DNA of 5,414 nt from Thermoplasmata archaeon (GTDB taxonomy: Archaea > Thermoplasmatota > Thermoplasmata > Thermoplasmatales > Thermoplasmataceae): assembly GCA_021804185.1 (NCBI GenBank), contig JAJZKL010000103.1, positions 1-5,414 on the forward strand, read 5' to 3'. Positions 1 through 4,286 of the stretch are shown in pieces. How positions within the stretch are numbered: the stretch's first letter is position 1; every line of letters starts with the position of its first letter. Both the position numbers and the translations under genes were made by a program. The notes under the pieces are model-generated. The model worked only from the letters and a program-made list of their open reading frames with translations. It had not been told where the DNA came from and searched no databases.

Positions 1-197
1 TCATAAGGACCAAACTACAGGATGAGGCAGGTTTGCCGAAAGAAATGATCGACAACTATGTTTCCAAAATACCTCTTGGAAGGCTGGGAGCTCCAATAGA
101 TGTTGCAAATGTCTTCGTATTTCTTGCCTCTGACGAATCATCATTCGTAACAGGTACAGAAATCGTAGTTGACGGTGGACAGATATGCCAGGAGTAA
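1..197 (+). CDS. Short-chain dehydrogenase/reductase (SDR), C-terminal fragment
   Basis: Reading from base 3, 64 codons lead to a TAA at 195-197; the rest of the gene lies before the window. The peptide is a textbook classical-SDR C-terminus. It opens with IRTKL, the residues that follow the PG motif in these enzymes, then has [30 protein letters not shown] and the closing VVDGG near the end. Classical SDRs are soluble NAD(P)-dependent oxidoreductases of about 250 residues, so roughly three quarters is missing, including the Rossmann glycine motif and the YxxxK catalytic pair. Cofactor and substrate therefore cannot be read. Of the wider family, sugar or sugar-acid dehydrogenases of the glucose/rhamnose dehydrogenase type and FabG-like reductases both fit this tail. 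The FAH-family gene 87 nt downstream makes a sugar-acid role attractive, but that is inference. The two genes may be co-transcribed, although a TATA-like element lies between them. Confidence 0.93.
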   Translation, partial: IRTKLQDEAGLPKEMIDNYVSKIPLGRLGAPIDVANVFVFLASDESSFVTGTEIVVDGGQICQE

Positions 198-238
198 ATT
201 AGAAGGTAATTTAATTCCCAGTCAGTAAAAAAGAATAG

Positions 239-274
239 TTTTAAAGGTTCAATAAGTGTTTAATCAAAATGGAG
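239..274 (+). promoter_or_regulatory. Promoter and Shine-Dalgarno site of the FAH-family gene
   Basis: An archaeal TATA-like octamer TTTTAAAG lies at 239-246, preceded by a purine-rich stretch (about 228-235) that could be the BRE. A start about 26 nt downstream would fall near 268. That leaves a leader of about 17 nt containing GGAG at 271-274, 10 nt before the ATG at 285. The same octamer recurs before the gene at 2902. This would let the FAH gene be expressed apart from the SDR gene upstream. Confidence 0.55.
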
Positions 275-284
275 AGTTTTACAG

Positions 285-1223
285 ATGAAGCTTGGAAATT
301 TTAAATTGGATGGAGATAGTTTTTCTGGGGTCCTTCTGGACCAGGAGCACGTCATGAATTTATCTGAGGCGGCCAGAATCTTTCGGAGGAATAGCCTGAC
401 GGAGTTTTCCTCCACAGACAATATAATCAGGGGCAACAGGATGGAAGATGTCCGTCAGATTCTGAACATGGTGAAGGACAATTCAAAGAGAACTGAGAAC
501 TCAAAGGGGGGCATATTAATAAACTCCTTAAGCGATGTTGAATTTCTTACACCCCTGCTGCATCCTGGAAAGCTCATTCTGGCAGCTGTTAATTATTCTG
601 CCCATGGGAGTGAAGGCAACCTAAACATTCCAGAACGACCATATTTCTTCACAAAATTCCCTGAATGTATGATCCCACATAATGGTACTGTGATAGCCCC
701 CAGAATATCAGACCAGACAGATTATGAAGCTGAATTGGCTGTTGTCATGGGAAGGGAAGGGAAATATATTGAAAGGGAAGATGCCATGAGCTACATTGCC
801 GGTTATACTGTGGTCAACGATATAAGCTACAGGGATTATCAGCTTGGTGACAGGGGCAGCAGAAGTCCCGCTTTAGGAATGGACTGGGTCAAAGGAAAGG
901 CTTTTGATACGGCCTGTCCCATTGGACCCTATCTTGTAACCTCAGATGAAATAGCTGATCCTTACAGTCTTAAGATAAAAATGTATGTCAATGGGGATAA
1001 GCGCCAGGATGACGTTGCTGGCTCAATGATATTCAAGATAGATGAACTGATAGAATATTTATCTGCCGGGATCACGTTGAGGCCGGGTGATATAATCTCC
1101 ACAGGAACCCCGGCAGGGGTTGGAGCTTTTACCGGAAACAGATATCTTGGTGATGGAGATATACTGGAGACAGTGATTGAGGGTGTGGGCGTCCTGAAGA
1201 ATAGGGTAATCAAGGAGAAATAG
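285..1223 (+). CDS. Fumarylacetoacetate hydrolase (FAH) family protein, probable acylpyruvate/diketo sugar-acid hydrolase
   Basis: This 312-residue soluble enzyme has a divergent N-terminal part (about 1-95) followed by the FAH catalytic domain (about 96-308). NYSAH at 103-107 with E110 matches the YxxHxxE lid of FAHD1-type hydrolases, in which the His-Glu pair activates water. The metal site (Mg or Mn in this family) is visible as E148 and E150 in DYEAEL and D179 in VVNDIS. The substrate lysine is K205 in GKAFDTACPIGP, and GTPAGVG at 274-280 is the usual active-site loop. Family members cleave or dehydrate 2-keto or 2,4-diketo acids. Candidates are acylpyruvase, 2,4-diketo-3-deoxy-sugar-acid hydrolase, or a 2-keto-3-deoxy-pentonate dehydratase like that of Sulfolobus; the exact substrate cannot be read from sequence. 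The neighbouring SDR favours the sugar-acid reading. The ATG is supported by the GGAG site, and all key residues are intact. Confidence 0.93.
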   Translation: MKLGNFKLDGDSFSGVLLDQEHVMNLSEAARIFRRNSLTEFSSTDNIIRGNRMEDVRQILNMVKDNSKRTENSKGGILINSLSDVEFLTPLLHPGKLILAAVNYSAHGSEGNLNIPERPYFFTKFPECMIPHNGTVIAPRISDQTDYEAELAVVMGREGKYIEREDAMSYIAGYTVVNDISYRDYQLGDRGSRSPALGMDWVKGKAFDTACPIGPYLVTSDEIADPYSLKIKMYVNGDKRQDDVAGSMIFKIDELIEYLSAGITLRPGDIISTGTPAGVGAFTGNRYLGDGDILETVIEGVGVLKNRVIKEK

Positions 1224-1224
1224 T

Positions 1225-1269
1225 CTAAAAATCTAAATGAGCATTTTCAAGGGAAGCTTATATTTTTAG
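1225..1269 (+). terminator. Hairpin plus oligo-T terminator behind the FAH gene
   Basis: CTAAAAAT at 1225-1232 pairs perfectly with ATTTTTAG at 1262-1269. A second arm, ATGAGC at 1237-1242, pairs with GCTTAT at 1256-1261 through one G-U pair. Together they form a nearly continuous stem starting one base after the stop codon, with a 4-nt bulge (1233-1236) and a 13-nt loop. The descending arm carries a run of five T (1263-1267). Archaea terminate mainly at oligo-T tracts, so the T-run may matter more than the hairpin. The role is inferred from position. Confidence 0.55.
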
Positions 1270-1343
1270 GTTATTCCTCATTTCTAACTATTCTGTGGTT
1301 CTTAACATAAGTCTTCTTTCATAGAAAATGAATCATATTCCGG

Positions 1344-1386
1344 GGACTCAATGTTCAATATGTCATGGTAACCTGTATTTGAGTCC
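1344..1386. repeat. Inverted repeat in the gap before the CBS-domain gene
   Basis: GGACTCAA at 1344-1351 is matched exactly by its reverse complement TTGAGTCC at 1379-1386, leaving a 27-nt spacer. It could form an 8-bp stem with a large loop in RNA, or be a split operator for a dimeric regulator. It lies about 50 nt upstream of the CBS gene's TATA box. Nothing in the spacer identifies it as a known RNA. The rest of the 1224-1487 gap is AT-rich and holds only the terminator and the CBS promoter. Confidence 0.4.
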
Positions 1387-1436
1387 ACTTTGTCAAGCAA
1401 TATTCAGCGAACACTGGGTTATATTCCATTGGATTA

Positions 1437-1479
1437 TTATAAAAGCAAAAATCAAAACAATATTATCTACTGGAGTGAT
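1437..1479 (+). promoter_or_regulatory. TATA box and Shine-Dalgarno site of the CBS-domain gene
   Basis: TTATAAAAG at 1437-1445 is a strong archaeal TATA element. Transcription would begin near 1467. The roughly 20-nt leader contains GGAGTGATC at 1472-1480, which matches the archaeal 16S complement GGAGGTGATC apart from one missing G. It sits about 8 nt before the ATG at 1488 and fixes that start. Confidence 0.65.
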
Positions 1480-1487
1480 CATCGAGC

Positions 1488-1910
1488 ATGGTGCTATATG
1501 CTAAGGATATAATGAGGAATTACACCTTCATGATGAGCCCGGAAACAACTGCTCTGGAAGCAGCAAAAATTATGAGCCAGGATCATACGGGATTCGTCAT
1601 CATTCAGAAGGACGGCGCACCTTATGGAATCGTTACCGAATGGGATTATGTAAACAAGATTGTGGCTCAGGGGATGGACCCTGCAAAGGTTAAGCTTGGC
1701 GACATCATGACTCACCCAATCCACTCAGTAACTCCTAAGACCCCCACAGACCAACTCACCGTAATGATGAGCAAGGAAGGTATAAGGAGGATTATTGTTC
1801 TTGAGAACAACAAATTGATTGGTGTGGTTACCTCCAGGGACGTAATAAGGATATTCAAAGATTACATGGACAATCTTTCTGATGTAATTGCTAGGTTTGG
1901 TAATTTCTGA
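1488..1910 (+). CDS. Two-CBS-domain protein, probable nucleotide-sensing regulator
   Basis: This 140-residue protein consists of little more than a tandem CBS (Bateman) pair. The first repeat covers about residues 7-62 and the second about 72-126. Each begins with the typical DIM motif (DIMRN at 7-11, DIMTH at 72-76). Each ends with the ligand-binding signature GxVTxxD: GIVTEWD with T50 and D53, and GVVTSRD with T115 and D118. In this superfamily the threonine and aspartate contact the ribose and phosphates of adenine nucleotides, so AMP, ADP, ATP or SAM are plausible ligands; the sequence does not tell which. No catalytic, DNA-binding or membrane domain is fused to it, so it presumably acts in the cytoplasm by binding a partner protein. 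Stand-alone CBS pairs of this size are common in archaea and mostly uncharacterised. The gene has its own promoter, and its stop lies 4 nt from that of the convergent exonuclease gene. Confidence 0.95.
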   Translation: MVLYAKDIMRNYTFMMSPETTALEAAKIMSQDHTGFVIIQKDGAPYGIVTEWDYVNKIVAQGMDPAKVKLGDIMTHPIHSVTPKTPTDQLTVMMSKEGIRRIIVLENNKLIGVVTSRDVIRIFKDYMDNLSDVIARFGNF

Positions 1911-1914
1911 CGTA

Positions 1915-2601
1915 TCAGAAAGTCTTAACTTTATTCTTCTTGCTGCTGATGTGCATCCCCTTGAAAATATAGAAGAATATTGAAATCAGGTCTGCAGTAT
2001 CGCCTGAACAGTATAATTTGAAATTTTCAGGCTCGTTCTTCCACATCTCCTCTATTGCCTCATTCACCGGCAATCCGCTTCTCATAGAAAGGAACTTATT
2101 CCTCTGCAGATCAAGATCTGAATAACCGGGGTGTATAACCACCTCTGAAAGTTTGCGCAGCCTATAATCCCCTTCAAGGGAAAACAGGTCGTCGGCTATG
2201 ACATACATCATATCCGGGCAGTATGAAATAGATGCGTATCTTTTGATATTCCAAAGCTGCCTTGAATAACCACGTCGGATCATTTTCATCCTCAAAAGGG
2301 GAAGGTCATATCCCACATGGTTGTAGCCGATTATCACAGATGGTTTAAGTTCCGAAATTCTTCTGTCAAATTCAAGGAGAATCCGGTCCTCCTCCTTATC
2401 AGTGTCATCTCTGGCAATGAAGATTTCAGTTTCCACCTGAGAACCGACCATGTGACTCAAGGAGACCGCGATGATCCTTTCGCCTGTGAGGAAATCTTTG
2501 GAGGTGCGAATGATCGTTTCAAGATCTATGGAAACCACACACTCATTGCCAAAGTCCTCAAGGGCTTTCTGGATCAGGGGACCATAAATGTTAGCAGGCA
2601 T
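1915..2601 (-). CDS. Stand-alone DEDDy 3'-5' exonuclease related to the PolB proofreading domain
   Basis: This is a predicted 228-residue nuclease with the three Exo motifs of the DnaQ/RNase H-like fold. With the start at 2601, Exo I is SIDLET (D26, E28), Exo II is GYNHVGYDLPLL (N94, D99) and Exo III is YCSGD (Y197, D201). Spacing and the YxxxD form of Exo III match the proofreading domain of family B DNA polymerases, so two-metal 3'-5' cleavage of DNA or RNA ends is expected. No polymerase palm motifs are present and the frame closes at TGA, so this is an independent protein, not a polymerase fragment. In-frame ATGs occur at 2613, 2607 and 2601, and a TAA lies just before the first. I prefer 2601 because the only TATA-like element (2621-2630) sits about 25 nt before it, which fits a leaderless mRNA; 2613 would give 232 residues. 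Its substrate is unknown; repair or RNA processing is possible. Confidence 0.86.
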   Translation of the reverse strand: MPANIYGPLIQKALEDFGNECVVSIDLETIIRTSKDFLTGERIIAVSLSHMVGSQVETEIFIARDDTDKEEDRILLEFDRRISELKPSVIIGYNHVGYDLPLLRMKMIRRGYSRQLWNIKRYASISYCPDMMYVIADDLFSLEGDYRLRKLSEVVIHPGYSDLDLQRNKFLSMRSGLPVNEAIEEMWKNEPENFKLYCSGDTADLISIFFYIFKGMHISSKKNKVKTF

Positions 2602-2620
2602 CTTCATGAACATGCCGGAT

Positions 2621-2630
2621 TATACTAAAA
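2621..2630 (-). promoter_or_regulatory. TATA-like element of the exonuclease gene
   Basis: On the minus strand this reads TTTTAGTATA. Its centre is about 25 nt from the ATG at 2601, 19 nt from that at 2607 and 13 nt from that at 2613. Archaeal transcription usually starts about 26 nt from the TATA centre. The spacing therefore points to a leaderless transcript beginning at or near 2601. No Shine-Dalgarno sequence precedes any of the three ATGs. Confidence 0.45.
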
Positions 2631-2862
2631 TCCTTTCAGGTCAGGCTGGAACAGATAAGGGATCTCAGGAGGTTAGTTACCTCTCCCGTCGAATTGTCCT
2701 GAATGGTTCTTACTGCGGCTCAATGGATAAACCCTCGTTATTACCCATGGGGAAGGCTGTTCCCAGGTAGCATTTCCAAAACTAATTGTAAAATAAAGCT
2801 GAAGAATCTCAATGACTATTGGTAGCAGATGGATTCAACATGATACAAATCAAAAAAACGAG
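2631..2862. other. Non-coding gap with two hairpin-forming segments
   Basis: Between the exonuclease start and the gene at 2902 there are about 300 bases without a convincing gene. The first part (about 2640-2770) looks richer in G and C than the other gap. It holds two potential hairpins. At 2659-2687, GAGGT pairs with ACCTC around a 5-nt loop, extended by GGG/CCC across a 6-nt bulge. At 2742-2769, GGGAA pairs with TTCCC around a 5-nt loop, with outer TACC/GGTA. No tRNA, C/D or H/ACA box pattern was found. It may be an unrecognised small RNA, an extended regulatory region or the remains of a lost gene. The stretch from about 2771 to 2862 is AT-rich and featureless. Confidence 0.3.
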
Positions 2863-2864
2863 CC

Positions 2865-2879
2865 TATAAAATTTTAAAG
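2865..2879 (+). promoter_or_regulatory. TATA region of the 131-residue protein gene
   Basis: TATAAA at 2865-2870 is followed directly by TTTTAAAG at 2872-2879, the same octamer seen upstream of the FAH gene. The octamer's centre is about 26 nt before the ATG at 2902, which suggests a leaderless mRNA. Using the first element would leave a leader of only about 7 nt. A purine-rich GGATGATT at 2886-2893 is a poor Shine-Dalgarno candidate. Confidence 0.6.
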
Positions 2880-2901
2880 TCTATTGGATGATTAACCTCA
2901 C

Positions 2902-3297
2902 ATGAGATTTGCGCAGAGAGACTATGTTGCAATAAGGAGGAATAAAGAAGCCCTGAAGGATATAGTGGTCAACTTCTTCAAGGAAGAAGGTTTCAGGGTC
3001 ACGTGGGCCGCTCATGAGAGAGTATATATCGTGCAGGCTTCAAAGGGAGGAGTATTCAGACCACTTCTTGGAAACGACAGGAGTTTCACCGTTCTGATTG
3101 AAGGCAACGAGATCAGCCCCAAAATAAAGATTGGGATAATGAGGATGTTGGAAAATCCAACAGAAACGGAAATCAGAAAACTGGTGGCTCATCCATCGTC
3201 TGAATACGAAGAGATACCGGAATCATTGTGGACTTACGAGATGGAACACCATCTCTGGCACTATCTGGAAACAGAGATTAACCTTTCAGGAAACTGA
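2902..3297 (+). CDS. Unrecognised 131-residue cytoplasmic protein
   Basis: I do not recognise this protein. It has no signal peptide and no membrane segment, and it is rich in charged residues. The N-terminal third (about 9-30) looks like a basic then amphipathic helix ending EEGFRV. Residues 31-80 read as alternating beta-strands, containing VYIVQASKGGVFRPLLGN and then FTVLIEGN followed by KIKIGIM. The C-terminal part is acidic and probably helical, ending in a WTYEMEHHLWHYLE stretch (110-123) with two tryptophans, three histidines and several glutamates. That cluster could in principle bind metal or form a dimer surface, but nothing proves it. The coding call rests on a strong TATA box at leaderless spacing, coherent amino-acid composition, codon use like its neighbours, and a snug convergent end 7 nt from the purC stop. 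It is most likely a lineage-specific conserved hypothetical protein. Confidence 0.78.
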   Translation: MRFAQRDYVAIRRNKEALKDIVVNFFKEEGFRVTWAAHERVYIVQASKGGVFRPLLGNDRSFTVLIEGNEISPKIKIGIMRMLENPTETEIRKLVAHPSSEYEEIPESLWTYEMEHHLWHYLETEINLSGN

Positions 3298-3304
3298 ATA
3301 GGTT

Positions 3305-4219
3305 CTATCTCCATTTTTCTCCTGTTATCCTTTCAAACATTCTGGAATACAGATCAGAAACTTCTCCCACCATGCTGGGGGGAAGTTTGGGAATTGGCGG
3401 TTCAGGCAAGCCTTTTTCTCTCGCCTCGTACAAATTTTGGTGATGACCGGTATTTCTATAATACTGCCTGACAAACTCCTTGCTGAGCTCCACTATGTTG
3501 CCATTATCAAATTCCTTTTTCTCCCAGAACCTGTCTTCATCCACAGTCCCGAAAGTATCTATAAGAACAGGTTCCCTCGAAGGGCCGAATGCAAACTCCT
3601 TCTTACCGTCGACGTGGATCAGTCCTCTTTTTCCTACTTCCCTCGAGATTCTCCGGTCAATCTTCAGTACAGTGTCTTCAATGTCCCTCAGTTCAGATTT
3701 TGACATTCCTCCAATCTCTATGACGTCACCCGTCTTTAGAGGGCGATCAAACTTCTCGAACTTTGTGGTAACCTCAAAATATGGATCAATAAGTTCCTCC
3801 CCATATTCTGGCTGATGCTTGATCCCGACCTCCTGCGGAGTTATCGTACCCTTCCTGATCCTATCAAAAAGTGTTCCTGCGACATGGTATCTCATTATGA
3901 ATTCAAGAGGTATCACGTATTCCACTTCAAATGGATTTCCTTTCTTCTCGGGGACATAGAACTTCATCACTCTCATTTCCTCGGGAGAAGGTGTTTCTAT
4001 ATAATGTGTTGAAATATCACTAGTATCAGCCACCAGCTTGAACCAGAATGTAGAGGTCCGGCAGAGTGACTCCCCCTTTCCGGGTATAAGGTTAGGAATT
4101 ATCTGATCAAAGACAGAAATTCTATTGCTAAACTTAAAAAGCAGGGTTTCACCCTCGTCGTAAACGTCCTTGACTTTGCCAACTCTTGCGGGCTTCACAC
4201 TTGGTAAATGTTCAAACAT
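3305..4219 (-). CDS. purC: Phosphoribosylaminoimidazole-succinocarboxamide (SAICAR) synthase
   Basis: This enzyme catalyses the ATP-dependent joining of aspartate to carboxyaminoimidazole ribotide (CAIR), giving SAICAR in de novo purine synthesis in the cytoplasm. Numbering from the ATG at 4219 (304 residues), GKVKDVY at 14-20 belongs to the N-terminal ATP-grasp-like lobe. SVFDQIIPNLIPGKG at 35-49 is the family signature, and RYHVAGTLF at 110-118, DGKKEFAFG at 204-212 and IDTFGTVDEDRFW at 220-232 form the active-site region. LSKEFVRQYYR at about 245-255 follows, and the C-terminal extension contains SDLY and ends TGEKW. The length and this tail match the long archaeal form, not the roughly 240-residue bacterial enzyme. 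An in-frame TTG at 4240 would add seven residues; I prefer the ATG because those residues carry no conserved sequence. No other purine gene is visible, so purC appears to stand alone, divergent from the methyltransferase gene. Confidence 0.97.
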   Translation of the reverse strand: MFEHLPSVKPARVGKVKDVYDEGETLLFKFSNRISVFDQIIPNLIPGKGESLCRTSTFWFKLVADTSDISTHYIETPSPEEMRVMKFYVPEKKGNPFEVEYVIPLEFIMRYHVAGTLFDRIRKGTITPQEVGIKHQPEYGEELIDPYFEVTTKFEKFDRPLKTGDVIEIGGMSKSELRDIEDTVLKIDRRISREVGKRGLIHVDGKKEFAFGPSREPVLIDTFGTVDEDRFWEKKEFDNGNIVELSKEFVRQYYRNTGHHQNLYEAREKGLPEPPIPKLPPSMVGEVSDLYSRMFERITGEKWR

Positions 4220-4286
4220 AGTTAAATTATTCAGTATCAATATTCCTGCGATTGAATGATATTAGTGGAAGTCATACGGAACTGAA
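4220..4286. promoter_or_regulatory. Divergent promoter region between purC and the methyltransferase gene
   Basis: Only 67 nt separate the two start codons, or 46 if purC starts at the TTG. GATATTAG at 4258-4265 lies about 26 nt before the TTG at 4287 and suits a leaderless plus-strand start. Read on the other strand it is CTAATATC and could drive purC with a leader of about 17 nt. AATATTGA (4244-4237, minus strand) is an alternative TATA box for purC, about 22 nt from its ATG. Neither gene has a good Shine-Dalgarno site. Confidence 0.45.

Noticed and set aside
1342..1390. Possible tRNA, suggested by GTTCAA within the inverted repeat
   Set aside because: There is no 5-bp stem around a 7-nt T-loop, no acceptor stem of 7 bp and no D-arm pattern; only one long-loop stem can form.
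1328..1504. Plus-strand 58-codon ORF with a CSICH motif and a third Cys, resembling a tiny zinc-binding protein
   Set aside because: It runs through the CBS gene's TATA box and Shine-Dalgarno site, overlaps the CBS start, has no ribosome-binding site and only a weak TATA-like sequence of its own, and its second half is low-complexity AT-rich translation.
1530..1536. ATGATGA resembling a box C of a C/D guide RNA
   Set aside because: It is inside the CBS coding frame and no box D (CTGA) with a matching C'/D' pair occurs at the right spacing.
1915..2613. Reading the exonuclease as a broken family B DNA polymerase
   Set aside because: The frame ends cleanly at the expected size for the stand-alone family, there is an in-frame stop upstream of the first ATG, and no polymerase motifs occur in any neighbouring frame.
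2317..2628. Plus-strand ORF of 103 codons
   Set aside because: It is antisense to the exonuclease gene, which carries all Exo motifs; it has no start signals.
2588..2770. Plus-strand 60-codon ORF in the gap upstream of the exonuclease gene
   Set aside because: It begins inside the exonuclease gene on the opposite strand, has no promoter or ribosome-binding site at a suitable distance, and its sequence shows no recognisable protein features.
3437..4012. Several plus-strand ORFs of 65-111 codons opposite purC
   Set aside because: They are antisense shadows of a confidently identified purC gene, with no promoter or start signals.
4220..4240. TTG at 4240 as the purC start, giving 311 residues
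   Set aside because: It would add seven non-conserved residues, with only a weak AGGA site 4 nt upstream. The ATG at 4219 is sufficient for the family's N-terminus. The TTG is not excluded.
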